DNA from: Cellulosilyticum sp. I15G10I2 | GTDB lineage: Bacteria; Bacillota; Clostridia; Lachnospirales; Cellulosilyticaceae | Reading direction: 5' to 3' | Length of the DNA: 64,000 nt | NCBI RefSeq assembly: GCF_900095725.1 | Contig: NZ_FMMP01000009.1 | Location: 372,001-436,000 of the forward strand | Part shown: positions 33,840 to 42,017 of the stretch, one piece after another | Numbering within the stretch: position 1 is the first letter of the stretch | Layout of the letters: the number at the start of each line of letters is the position of its first letter | Notes under the pieces: generated by a model | What the model was told of the DNA's origin: nothing | Seen by the model: the letters and a program-made list of their open reading frames with translations, nothing else | Database searches by the model: none | Position numbers and translations under genes: made by a program

Positions 33840-34509
33840 CTACCTTATAGCCAAGACCACGCACCGTCTTAATAATCATAGGATTTTGAGGATCATCCTC
33901 TAGCTTTTCCCTGAGCCTTTTGATGTATACCGTTAGTGTATTGTCATTTACAAAATTGCCTGCCACATCCCAAATCCCTTCTAGAATTTGATTTCTCGTT
34001 AAGACTTGTCCTTCATGGCTTATAAAAGTCAGTAATAAGCGGTATTCTAAAGCCGTCAGATTCACTTCCACACCTTTTTTATAAACCTTAGCATCCAGTG
34101 TATGAATGCGCACATCATTTAACTCAAAAATCGTCTTCTGGCTGCTGTCTTTATGATATCTGCGCAGTATAGACTTGATGCGTGAGAGAAGCTCTCTGAT
34201 ACGAAAAGGTTTTGTAATATAATCATCTGCTCCCATATCAAGCCCCATCACTACATTTACCTCATCATCACAAGCTGTTAAAAAAACAATGGGTATGTCC
34301 CATTTTTCCCTTGCTATTTTGCACAGCTCATAGCCACTGCCATCCGGTAATGAAAGGTCTAATAAGCACAAATCAAATTGATTTTTATTAAGTGCCTCTC
34401 TCCCCGATGCCACATCATTGCACAGCACTGTGGTATAGCCTTCTTGCTGCAAAGAATATTCAAGCCCTGCCCCAATTGTTTTATCATCCTCAACCAATAA
34501 GATTTTCAA
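33832..34509 (-). CDS. OmpR-family response regulator of ABC-exporter module
   Basis: A 225-residue regulator with receiver domain (E7/D8 pocket, D51 in LLDLSLPDGSG, K in DDYITKPFR) and a winged-helix domain with the TVYIKRLREKLEDDP recognition helix and GYKVGD wing. It forms a two-component system with the overlapping kinase at 32838-33839, which lies downstream. The ATG follows GGGGTGAAACTTTG. It most likely activates the FtsX/ATPase operon (29439-32734) on the same strand. Confidence 0.92.
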   Translation of the reverse strand: MKILLVEDDKTIGAGLEYSLQQEGYTTVLCNDVASGREALNKNQFDLCLLDLSLPDGSGYELCKIAREKWDIPIVFLTACDDEVNVVMGLDMGADDYITKPFRIRELLSRIKSILRRYHKDSSQKTIFELNDVRIHTLDAKVYKKGVEVNLTALEYRLLLTFISHEGQVLTRNQILEGIWDVAGNFVNDNTLTVYIKRLREKLEDDPQNPMIIKTVRGLGYKVGD

Positions 34510-34536
34510 AGTTTCACCCCGTTTATCCTGAATTTT

Positions 34537-35130
34537 TTATTTTTGCCATTCCATATAGATTCTTTCTTTAAAGCCTTTAATTTTAGAGTATTTTTCTCGT
34601 TTACGTTTAAAATCATTAAATCCCAGTTTTTTATATAAGCGATAAGCATTTTGATTACTATCTATAACCTCAAGCACATAGCGCCTATAGGGCAGTTCTT
34701 GCATAACATACTGAAACAGTGCTGTAGAAACTCCTTTTCCTCTTGCTTTTTCTTTTGTGGCAACACATTCAATATAGGCAGTATCATCCGAATAACTTAA
34801 GGGTGCATTGAATTCTCTTTTTAACCACCAATAAGCTAAACTCCCTTTTATAAAACCCAGGCTTTTTTTAAAGCTTGCTTTATCGATAACCATACCTCGC
34901 TGTTTGCGATTAGCACAAGCTAGCATGCCTACAATCTCCCCCTGTATTTCAGCCAAATAAAAAACCTCGTGACAAAATGCTTTTTTAAAAGCCTCTTTAA
35001 GTTTATTTCTATCTTTACTAAGAAATGATAAATCCCTATAATAAGCATCCGCAAAAACACTGGCTGCTTCAAGCCGAACATCTTGGCTATAGTTTAGCAT
35101 TGGCTTGATGGTAACTATATTTCTTTCCAT
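34537..35130 (-). CDS. GNAT-family N-acetyltransferase
   Basis: A 197-residue acetyltransferase with the acetyl-CoA motif EKARGKGVSTALFQYVM (about residues 127-143), preceded by DTAYIECVATK, and C-terminal NAYRLYKKLGFNDF. This matches the GNAT fold with an N-terminal helical region typical of a Clostridia group with unassigned substrate. ATG 35130 follows a GGGGGAAAGACGAA site. It follows the TetR gene on the same strand by 22 bases, suggesting joint transcription and induction by the TetR ligand. Confidence 0.85.
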   Translation of the reverse strand: MERNIVTIKPMLNYSQDVRLEAASVFADAYYRDLSFLSKDRNKLKEAFKKAFCHEVFYLAEIQGEIVGMLACANRKQRGMVIDKASFKKSLGFIKGSLAYWWLKREFNAPLSYSDDTAYIECVATKEKARGKGVSTALFQYVMQELPYRRYVLEVIDSNQNAYRLYKKLGFNDFKRKREKYSKIKGFKERIYMEWQK

Positions 35131-35152
35131 TTCGTCTTTCCCCCATTCTCTT

Positions 35153-35749
35153 CTACTTCAATAAAAATGCTAAAACATCTTGTACTTCTGGTGCCTTGTA
35201 CTTTTCCTGCATAAATAGTTTCATATTGGCTATTCCCTGTATAACAGAATAGAAGAAAAGTGACATTGTATAGGGATCACCACTCTTAAACGCTCCTAGC
35301 GCCTGCCCTTTTTTAATGAGTTCTGCTGTGTGGTTAAATAAAAGCAAATCACTTCTTTGCAATTCTTCTGCCTGGGGCAAAGCTTCTCCTTCTAGTAACA
35401 AACGGGATACTAAAAGAAAGTAATAGGATATTTCCTTACTTGACTGAATATCTTGAATGACATTGCGAGTGATCTTTCTAAAAATATCAGCAGGTGCAAT
35501 ATCTGAATCAAAAAATTGTATAGTACCGGATAATTCATCAATAGTATTTGTTACTAACTGAGAAAAAAGCTCTTCCTTCGAAGAGAAATGCCGGTATATT
35601 AGGCCTGTGCTAATATTGGCATGTGCTGCAATGTCTTTTATGCTGGTCATGGCAAACCCTTTTTGTGCAAACAGTTTAAGAGCCACTGTCTCAATTTTGC
35701 CGCGTGTTAATAAGGACATTTTATCATTTTGTTCCTTGGTGCGAGCCAC
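35153..35749 (-). CDS. TetR-family regulator
   Basis: A 198-residue regulator from GTG 35749, chosen because AGGAGGGG lies five bases upstream; the longer reading to 35815 lacks a ribosome site and covers the palindrome. The N-terminal helix-turn-helix (about residues 20-60) shows RGKIETVALKLFAQKGF and NISTGLIYRHFSSKEEL; the C-terminal ligand domain is TetR_C_7-like. The start codon and ribosome site lie directly beside or inside a long perfect inverted repeat (35753-35803). It probably represses itself and the GNAT gene downstream. Confidence 0.88.
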   Translation of the reverse strand: MARTKEQNDKMSLLTRGKIETVALKLFAQKGFAMTSIKDIAAHANISTGLIYRHFSSKEELFSQLVTNTIDELSGTIQFFDSDIAPADIFRKITRNVIQDIQSSKEISYYFLLVSRLLLEGEALPQAEELQRSDLLLFNHTAELIKKGQALGAFKSGDPYTMSLFFYSVIQGIANMKLFMQEKYKAPEVQDVLAFLLK

Positions 35750-35752
35750 ATA

Positions 35753-35803
35753 ATCCCCTCCTTTAAAATGAATTGAACTTATATTCATTTTAAAGGAGGG
35801 GAT
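35753..35803. promoter_or_regulatory. 51-bp perfect inverted repeat covering the TetR ribosome site
   Basis: A 21-base arm (35753-35773) and its exact reverse complement (35783-35803) enclose a nine-base spacer. The left arm contains the complement of the TetR Shine-Dalgarno (AGGAGGGG at 35755-35762). It is a probable operator; if transcribed it would also fold into a hairpin that hides the ribosome site. Confidence 0.75.
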
Positions 35804-35962
35804 ATTATTTGTCAAGCTTACTCCCCTACATAATATCTAAAAAAGGTCGCCAAACACATGCTGAGATTGGCGGTAGTGAACGCTTCAGCCAATATTTCCG
35901 GTAATCTCGATATCAGTCCAATTCCACCGGATTTCCACTTCACTCTTAATAGTGGAAAAATT

Positions 35963-36000
35963 AAAGCCCTTAAGTGTCTATCCATACACTCAAGGGCTTT
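35963..36000 (-). terminator. Terminator of AAC(3)-like gene
   Basis: AAAGCCCTT-AAGTGT (35963-35977) pairs with ACACTC-AAGGGCTTT (35986-36000). On the minus strand it lies ~40 bases after the stop codon and leads into AATTTTTCC. Confidence 0.75.
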
Positions 36001-36041
36001 AATCGTTTCATAGTGTATTCTTAACTAGTTCCTAATACCAA

Positions 36042-36824
36042 CTATGTCCACCATTCTTTTGGGATCTCATCTAATTCTATTAAACAATTAATCTGATGTG
36101 ACAACACCTTTTTTGTAACCTCAAAGATACCATTGGCATCACATAAAATGCACTTCGCATCTCCAAACCTGACTTGATGTGCTACGTTATTATCATAGAA
36201 TGCTTGCTCCAATTTACTATAGGCCTCTGATATATGAGCCGTCGTTTGATTGTAATGGCGATACATGTGGCTTTCTTTTAAGCTGCCATCTGGCATTACA
36301 ATCTTAAAAAGTACTGGTTTTTCTGTAAAACGTTCTGGTACCTGTAAAATCTCTTCCACACCATGAATAAATGTGTTACGCATATGGTTTACGCCTAATA
36401 AAAGGATTTTCGCATTTCTTTCTCTTAAGCGATCATAGCATCCACCCACTGCACAGGGCGTTGTTACCTCTTCTTCCCCTTTTACGTATTCTATACTATC
36501 CTTGCCATAGGCAGCTACACTATGTGTTGGATGTAATGAACGAATGACGCCCTCTCTCTTCATAAATAAATTGGTTAATATGCCAACGCAGGAGGGTTCC
36601 CTCATTGGATCATACGCGTTATGAGCCTCACTCATATTCGCCCAAGTATGTGTAGGCATAATTAATAAGCCTTCGACTAAATATTCCATGAATGCATCAA
36701 GTACGGTGTCTGCGCCACCTAAAACTTCACCGATTGATTTCATGGATGAATGAATAAGTACGGTATCTGTAGACTCTATACCCATTTCTTGTACCATATT
36801 TTTTAGATCTTGTTTCGTATACAT
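36042..36824 (-). CDS. AAC(3)-family aminoglycoside N-acetyltransferase-like protein
   Basis: A 260-residue protein matching the antibiotic N-acetyltransferase (AAC(3)/FrbF) family: VLIHSSMKSIGEVLGGADTV (residues 23-42), LLIMPTHTWANM, SLHPTHSVAAYGKDS with the catalytic-site His, and NTFIHGVEEILQVP. In this family the enzyme transfers an acetyl group from acetyl-CoA to the 3-amino group of aminoglycosides; several members act on other amines, so resistance is not certain. Start at 36824 follows AGGGGAAGAT. It is a single gene with its own terminator. A dispersed 80-bp repeat lies just upstream (36861-36938). Confidence 0.85.
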   Translation of the reverse strand: MYTKQDLKNMVQEMGIESTDTVLIHSSMKSIGEVLGGADTVLDAFMEYLVEGLLIMPTHTWANMSEAHNAYDPMREPSCVGILTNLFMKREGVIRSLHPTHSVAAYGKDSIEYVKGEEEVTTPCAVGGCYDRLRERNAKILLLGVNHMRNTFIHGVEEILQVPERFTEKPVLFKIVMPDGSLKESHMYRHYNQTTAHISEAYSKLEQAFYDNNVAHQVRFGDAKCILCDANGIFEVTKKVLSHQINCLIELDEIPKEWWT

Positions 36825-36860
36825 ATCTTCCCCTCATTTTCTTAGCATTTATGATGAAAT

Positions 36861-36938
36861 TTAAAACCCTTTAACCTAAGTAACACTAAGTTAAAGGGTT
36901 CTTCCTATTACTAAATATACACTGCACCTAAGCATATA
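36861..36938 (+). repeat. Dispersed 80-bp repeat E
   Basis: Second copy of the repeat at 24301-24380. The hairpin AACCCTTTAAC/GTTAAAGGGTT is perfect here. It supplies the stop codon and terminator for the truncated frame at 36928-37023, whose break coincides with its edge. Confidence 0.7.
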
Positions 36939-37023
36939 TAGGAGGACACTTTAATTGCTTCAGCATTGCAAAGTCTTCCATATCTTGAAGTGCCAAAATA
37001 AGTGCTTGTCTATCCCTACTCAT
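36928..37023 (-). pseudogene. Truncated N-terminus, possibly of a DUF6036-type nucleotidyltransferase
   Basis: ATG 37023 starts a 31-codon frame whose last residues (KQLKCPPIYA) look like the opening of DUF6036-type proteins, which continue with an LGG-S motif. Here the frame ends at a stop supplied by the boundary of repeat E. The rest of the gene is missing, so insertion or recombination at the repeat probably removed it. Family identity is tentative given the short length. Confidence 0.3.
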
Positions 37024-37120
37024 AATCGACCATTCCTTATATTTATTCTTATAATTTATTATACCTTTAAAACCTAACCTAATCAAGAACAACGCCTTGT
37101 AAGAGCAGCACCCATTTTCA

Positions 37121-38023
37121 TCATGCAGCATTGTCTTTACAATATCGTTTGCCGCAGCGAATAGAACGAAACAACTCTCCAAATGCTGCACCGCCTAAAA
37201 TCAACACACCTCCAGCGATTTGCACAAAACTTAACTTTTCATTTAGTATAACCACTGAAAAAACAAGTGCCGAAAGCGGCTCGAGATAGCCACAAATTGA
37301 TACAGTCTGCACAGGCAGGCTGCCAATGGAAGAGAAGTAAAAATAACAGCCAACCCCAGTATTGACAACGCCCAATAAAAGTATTGGGATAAAATCCCCC
37401 TGCATAATATGAACTGAAACTCCCTGCTTCAGACCTATAAACACTGCAACTGTTATAAAACTCATTATTAACTGATACATGGCATTTTCAAGTCCTGTTA
37501 TGCTTGCAGCTTTTTTATTAAAAACGACCATAACCGCATATGTAATGGCGGAAAATATACCATAGATTAATCCCCAGGAGGTTCTTCCCTGTGAGAGCGC
37601 TTGCCCATTGACACAAACCATTCCAATGATTACAGTAAGAAATCCAAATAGCTTGACACTTGTCATCTTTTCTCTAAATATAAAGGGCGAAAGTATTATG
37701 ACAATCACAGGACCGCAATAGTACGTAAGGGTGGCTATACTTACACCCATTTGTGCATAAGCTTCATATAAAAAGATCCAGCTTGCTCCCATTGCTATGC
37801 CGGAAATTACTAAATACAAACAATGTGATTTGTTTTTCAAAAACTTTACTTTTGGCTTAGACAGTGCAAAGACTAAAATCAGAAATAAACTGCCAATTAA
37901 AGTTCGCCAAAAGACGATTTCATAGCTAGTAAGTGAGATATAGCTTGCCACAATTCCATTAGAGCCAAACAAGAGCAATGCCGTTATGTATTTGAAATAG
38001 GCATTTTTCGTTTTAACCATCAT
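37121..38023 (-). CDS. EamA-family (DMT) transporter
   Basis: A 300-residue permease with ten membrane segments arranged as two EamA repeats (about residues 8-140 and 150-285), as in drug/metabolite exporters. ATG 38023 follows AAAGGAAAAG; the next codon (38020) is also ATG. It is divergent from a LysR regulator at 38143, so it probably exports a metabolite or toxic compound under that regulator's control. The C-terminus overlaps the region of the truncated frame at 36928-37023 by none, but sits 98 bases from it. The substrate is unknown. Confidence 0.9.
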   Translation of the reverse strand: MMVKTKNAYFKYITALLLFGSNGIVASYISLTSYEIVFWRTLIGSLFLILVFALSKPKVKFLKNKSHCLYLVISGIAMGASWIFLYEAYAQMGVSIATLTYYCGPVIVIILSPFIFREKMTSVKLFGFLTVIIGMVCVNGQALSQGRTSWGLIYGIFSAITYAVMVVFNKKAASITGLENAMYQLIMSFITVAVFIGLKQGVSVHIMQGDFIPILLLGVVNTGVGCYFYFSSIGSLPVQTVSICGYLEPLSALVFSVVILNEKLSFVQIAGGVLILGGAAFGELFRSIRCGKRYCKDNAA

Positions 38024-38142
38024 TTCTTTTCCTTTCAATAGTTGAATTTTGAATGATAAAAGTATATCATATGCCTATATATTACAAAAGCGAATATTTT
38101 TCATGATTATCATAACAAAACCAAATAGAAAAGGAAAGATAT

Positions 38143-39006
38143 ATGAGTATCCAAAAATATATGGCGTTTGTCAAAACAGTAGAATATGGGAGTTTCACTA
38201 AGGCCGCCGATGCACTAAACTATACTCAGTCTGGCATCAGCCGTATGATTAAGGATTTAGAAAGGGAATGGTGCGTCTCTCTTCTCGAGCGAGGGCGCGC
38301 CGGTGTCAGTTTAACCTCTGATGGCTTGAAGTTATTGCCTCAGTTAAAGCGCATCTGCAATGAGCATGAAATCCTAATAGCGCAAATCGACGACTTACAT
38401 GATATGCAGTCCGGCCTGATTCGTATTGGAACATTTTCAAGTGTAGCAACTCACTGGCTCCCTAATATGATTAAGATTTTTAAGAAGGACTATCCAAAAA
38501 TTGATTTTGAATTATTGCTTGGTGATTATACAGAAATTGAAGACTGGATCTTAGAAGGACGTGTTGACTTCGGATTTTTACGGCTGCCGACAAAATCAGA
38601 ACTTGAAACGATATTTTTGGAGCTGGACCGCTTGCTTGTAGTAATTCCCCAAGATCATCCGTTCGCTAATGCGGATAAGTTTCCAGTGAATGAGTTACTC
38701 ACTAGTCCGTTTATGCTGCTCGAAAAGGGGGCCAAGGCAGAAATCTCTGAAATATTTGAGAAACATCATATCGTCCCGCAAGTTCATTTTACAACCTGGG
38801 ATGACTATGCCATTATGTCCATGGTAGAAAACGGCCTTGGCATCAGCATATTGCCCGAACTCATTTTACAACGTATTCCTTATAAAATTGCAGCTAAAGA
38901 GCTTGAAACTCCTGCCTTTAGAAATATCGGCGTGGCTATGCGCGAACAAAAATTACTTTCTATTGCTGCAAAACGATTTTTAGAATATCTGCATTATAGG
39001 AAGTAG
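38143..39006 (+). CDS. LysR-family transcriptional regulator
   Basis: A 287-residue regulator with the LysR helix-turn-helix in residues 3-60 (FVKTVEYGSFTKAADALNYTQSGISRMIKDLE) and a periplasmic-binding-like effector domain (about 90-287). GGAAAGATAT precedes ATG. It is divergent from the EamA exporter gene, with about 120 bases between, which fits control of that exporter by a LysR regulator. The 105-base intergenic region is AT-rich, and I did not find a clean T-N11-A box. Confidence 0.92.
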   Translation: MSIQKYMAFVKTVEYGSFTKAADALNYTQSGISRMIKDLEREWCVSLLERGRAGVSLTSDGLKLLPQLKRICNEHEILIAQIDDLHDMQSGLIRIGTFSSVATHWLPNMIKIFKKDYPKIDFELLLGDYTEIEDWILEGRVDFGFLRLPTKSELETIFLELDRLLVVIPQDHPFANADKFPVNELLTSPFMLLEKGAKAEISEIFEKHHIVPQVHFTTWDDYAIMSMVENGLGISILPELILQRIPYKIAAKELETPAFRNIGVAMREQKLLSIAAKRFLEYLHYRK

Positions 39007-39083
39007 GAAGTGATACTTTGACATAATTTTCGTGACTTTTGAATTATCTCCGTAGATAATCTGATAGTTTCTTTTATCAAAAA

Positions 39084-39130
39084 CATCAGCTCCCTCTCAG
39101 CAATAATCTTGCCGTGATAGGGAGCTGATG
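39084..39130 (-). terminator. Terminator of AraC-type gene
   Basis: CATCAGCTCCCT (39084-39095) pairs with AGGGAGCTGATG (39119-39130), 12 perfect base pairs. On the minus strand it is followed by TTTTTG. It is also the boundary against the convergent LysR gene. Confidence 0.75.
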
Positions 39131-39187
39131 CAATATCTCTAATAGATACTTAGAAATATTATAAACTTATATTTGAGCTTACATACT

Positions 39188-40051
39188 TTATTTCTTACGA
39201 ACAGGAATCCAAATTTCGCTATAAGCGTACTGCGCTTTATGCTCATTCATTTTCGTAAAAGAAAAGCTAGGCGCATTGATTACTTCGTAGTTTGAAGAAG
39301 GCAGCCATTCTGCGTAGATACTTGCCATTGTTTGCTGAAGCGTAGAAGGAAATGGTCCTTCGTTTGGAAAGATCGCCCAAGTATACGCTTCAACTGACAC
39401 TTTTTCTAATAATTCACTCACCTCATCTTTGGTCGTTAAAACCCCTATTAAATGGGTTAAATCGCCTTCTTCTTTTAAGAAGTTAGCATCGGCATTATAA
39501 GAAGCATTAACAACCTCATAAGGTGCTATATCTTGCAGCGCATGCATCTCTTCTCTCTGTTTACTTGTTATGCTTTTTGCAAGCTCTACAATCGCATTAT
39601 TAACCCCTTCAAATTGCATCGGTACTCGCCTAGTTACCCCAACTAAATTAAACGCGGGTTTGTCTTCAATTCTAAATTCCATAGAAACGCCTCCCTTAAC
39701 GGTTATGATAAATGAAAGTTTGGGAAATGATTTGCTTATGCCTTTTTTGACTACATCTGAAGGTAAAAAGCCGCTCCACTTTTTAAATGCCCGAGTAAAG
39801 CCATCCATTGACTGATACCCGTATTTAAAAGCAACATCCGTTACTTTCTCCCCCTGTAATAAGTCCTTATTGGCTTCTGATAATCTTCTGTTTTTGATAT
39901 ACTCAGTAAGCGTCATGCCTGAAAGATAAAAGAATATCTTTCTAAAATGATAATCAGAAACCCCAGCATATTCAGAAATGATTTCAAGAGATAAATCATC
40001 TGTTAAATGCGCTTCAATGTAGTCAATCACATGATTTAATTCTTTTAACAT
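39188..40051 (-). CDS. AraC-family regulator with GyrI-like effector-binding domain
   Basis: About 287 residues from ATG 40051 (AAAGGAGGGAAACC upstream; an in-frame start at 40069 lacks a ribosome site). The N-terminal AraC-type domain (about 1-105) contains two helix-turn-helices with the FRKIFFYLSGMTLTEYIKNRRL and DGFTRAFKKWSGFLPSD motifs. Residues about 125-287 form a GyrI-like/BmrR-type effector domain (ending in YSEIWIPVRKK), which binds hydrophobic or cationic drugs in relatives such as Rob and BmrR. It probably responds to toxic compounds; its targets are not adjacent. Transcribed as a single gene. Confidence 0.9.
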   Translation of the reverse strand: MLKELNHVIDYIEAHLTDDLSLEIISEYAGVSDYHFRKIFFYLSGMTLTEYIKNRRLSEANKDLLQGEKVTDVAFKYGYQSMDGFTRAFKKWSGFLPSDVVKKGISKSFPKLSFIITVKGGVSMEFRIEDKPAFNLVGVTRRVPMQFEGVNNAIVELAKSITSKQREEMHALQDIAPYEVVNASYNADANFLKEEGDLTHLIGVLTTKDEVSELLEKVSVEAYTWAIFPNEGPFPSTLQQTMASIYAEWLPSSNYEVINAPSFSFTKMNEHKAQYAYSEIWIPVRKK

Positions 40052-40159
40052 GGTTTCCCTCCTTTTCATATCTCTATCCTATCAAAGAAGCTTTAAGGCT
40101 GCTCGACTTTCTTAATACAACAAATATCGTATTGTTGTATGCCATAATGAACCTCTTTC

Positions 40160-40771
40160 TTACTTTTCAATGCCAAATCGAATCATAGAAAGATAACTGT
40201 TTCTCTCTTCAATGAAATGCTGAAGATATGTTTCTTCCAAATCACTGCTGCCCTCCAGCTCTGCCAAATACTTTTCATCGAAATAATCCAGCGTAAGCAT
40301 GATCAGTCTAAAAGCCTGCTCACGGTCCACACCTACTCTAAGGGGAACTTTGTTAAATAACCGTTTCCATTCTTTTTCATTAGCACTCATCAAAGCGCCG
40401 TACTTTTCTTGGATCTCTGCTTTGAGCTCACCAGGCGTGGTGTAAAAGGCTTCTTTGATGATTCTCATTAGGTCAGGATTTTTTTTATAATAATGAAATT
40501 TGGTGACACTAACTTTTTCTTTTGCTTCAAAAAAATCATGAGTTTCCATTAGAGTATCGAAATGCATAGCCACTCTTCCCTTTTCGAAACATCTGTCCAA
40601 AACACTCAGATACAAATCTTTCTTGCTATTAAAATGGTGAAAAATGAGGGCCTTGGATATACCGGCTGCCTCAGCCAGCATGGTGGTGGAAGTATTAGCA
40701 TATCCATGACGGGCAAATACATTAAAACAGATGTCTAAAATTTTTTCTTTATCGTAACGTTGTAAAGGCAC
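40160..40771 (-). CDS. TetR-family regulator
   Basis: A 203-residue regulator with the TetR helix-turn-helix (residues about 10-55: EKILDICFNVFARHGYANTSTTMLAEAAGISKALIFHHFNSK). The C-terminal domain is helical with aromatic residues, usual for ligand pockets. It lies 13 bases downstream of the nitroreductase-like gene, so both form an operon read from the nitroreductase promoter. Transcription of a repressor after its target suggests autoregulation, but I did not find an obvious palindrome at the operon start. Confidence 0.9.
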   Translation of the reverse strand: MPLQRYDKEKILDICFNVFARHGYANTSTTMLAEAAGISKALIFHHFNSKKDLYLSVLDRCFEKGRVAMHFDTLMETHDFFEAKEKVSVTKFHYYKKNPDLMRIIKEAFYTTPGELKAEIQEKYGALMSANEKEWKRLFNKVPLRVGVDREQAFRLIMLTLDYFDEKYLAELEGSSDLEETYLQHFIEERNSYLSMIRFGIEK

Positions 40772-40784
40772 GGGGTTTATCTCC

Positions 40785-41633
40785 TTATTCTATTGAAAGT
40801 CTCCACACTGCTCTGTCTGAATCTTCATTTACGGTTACCTTTGGAGCATATCCCTTATCAATTAATCCAAGCCAAATATGACATGCACAAATGCCTATAT
40901 CAACATTTGGGTGTTCCCATTTAAAATGCTTATAGCCAACTGGCATAGCAACAGTAATCGTTTTGAAATCATCCTCAAAGGCAAATTGCCACATTTGCGA
41001 GTTGCCAGCAGATGGTGCTTTTCTTCCTAAGTCAAGCGCATACAAAATATCATCTGAAAGTTTATCATAATCATTGGGATTTACAAGCAACTCTTTAACT
41101 TCTTTACGTTTAAAACTTGATGTTTTTTTCGTAATTCTGTCTACCAGGCGCAATCCTCCATCTTCATAATAGCCGATGGGTGTGATACATATTGCCCGCC
41201 TGCCGGTGGTTATACCTTTTGAATAGCCATAACCCATATTTGATTCTTTTAACTGCTCAGCAGATTGTAAATGAGGCAGCAAACGCTCAAGTTCCGATAG
41301 TTTATAGTGCCCGTACCAACAAGTTGAAATCCCTTTGCTCTCTGCAAAAAGAATAAGTAGCTCTCCAATAAAACCAACCTTTGAGATGGAGATACTATCG
41401 GTTTCTGCCACAAAGGCAACGTTATCCGGTGGGGATTTCATAATTGTATAAAGCGTTTTGGTTGGATCAGCAGTAAAAAATTTGATCTCAACACTGTGAT
41501 CGAAAGGAACTGCCATTGCATTTGCAAAATCCTTTATGGATTCAATGATGTCCTTATTAACAGCAGTCATTTTGTAGCTGCGTGCTGATCGCCGTGCATC
41601 AATAGTACTTTTTAGGGGAAATGGGATATTCAT
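40785..41633 (-). CDS. Nitroreductase-like protein (TM1586 type)
   Basis: A 282-residue protein similar in layout to the one at 22618-23364. It shows an N-terminal DARRSARSYK segment, an FMN-associated GRKAPSAGNSQMWQF motif (about residues 208-222) and a GICACHIWLGLIDKGY segment. ATG 41633 follows GGAGGTGCTAAAT. Nitroreductase-like proteins of this type use FMN and NAD(P)H to reduce nitroaromatics or quinones. It is cotranscribed with the downstream TetR gene (13 bases apart), suggesting induction by the substrate or its product. Confidence 0.85.
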   Translation of the reverse strand: MNIPFPLKSTIDARRSARSYKMTAVNKDIIESIKDFANAMAVPFDHSVEIKFFTADPTKTLYTIMKSPPDNVAFVAETDSISISKVGFIGELLILFAESKGISTCWYGHYKLSELERLLPHLQSAEQLKESNMGYGYSKGITTGRRAICITPIGYYEDGGLRLVDRITKKTSSFKRKEVKELLVNPNDYDKLSDDILYALDLGRKAPSAGNSQMWQFAFEDDFKTITVAMPVGYKHFKWEHPNVDIGICACHIWLGLIDKGYAPKVTVNEDSDRAVWRLSIE

Positions 41634-41668
41634 ATTTAGCACCTCCAAATATTATAGGACCTCATCAC

Positions 41669-41806
41669 TTAATCTAACCATCGGTCAATATAATTATACC
41701 ACTTAGCTGACCAAAGGTCATTATAGAGCCGATTATAAAATGAATGGTAATTCATATCGTTGTACGCGTTGTCTAGCTTTTTAATTTGTATGATATTTTC
41801 TTCCAT
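41669..41806 (-). CDS. Small hypothetical ORF, 45 residues
   Basis: ATG 41806 behind GAGGAAAAGAG opens a 45-residue frame (MEENIIQIKKLDNAYNDM...) rich in Tyr, Asn, Asp and Trp, with no recognised domain. It lies between the strong hairpin at 41831-41871 and the nitroreductase operon. Coding status is uncertain; the ribosome site and codon use are its main support. Confidence 0.35.
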   Translation of the reverse strand: MEENIIQIKKLDNAYNDMNYHSFYNRLYNDLWSAKWYNYIDRWLD

Positions 41807-41830
41807 TCTCTTTTCCTCATCTACAAATAA

Positions 41831-41871
41831 AGAGCCGATAACTGTGATTGCTTTCACATGTTATCGGCTCT
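41831..41871 (-). terminator. Terminator after the Mph operon
   Basis: AGAGCCGATAAC (41831-41842) pairs with GTTATCGGCTCT (41860-41871), a 12-bp perfect stem. On the minus strand the hairpin is followed by TTTATTTG, so it ends the MFS/Mph operon. Confidence 0.8.
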
Positions 41872-41905
41872 GCGCCTTAGCGCCTTTACGCGCTCTGCTA
41901 TTCCT

Positions 41906-42001
41906 TTACTTTCTTTTATCCATTATTTTTTTCATGGCCTTGTTAACTTCTTGGTTAGCAGTTTCTTGATAAATATCAGCATAAGTTTTTGAATCTTTGA
42001 T
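41906..42001 (-). pseudogene. C-terminal gene remnant, unidentified
   Basis: A coherent reading frame of about 31 codons lies directly downstream of the Mph gene, ending in a lysine-rich tail (KAMKKIMDKRK) before a stop at 41906. It has no start codon and is preceded by stops, so it looks like the tail of a lost gene in the operon. It has an acidic and Lys-rich composition and is not recognisable as a family. Confidence 0.35.
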
Positions 42002-42017
42002 TCACTAGTCCTATTCT

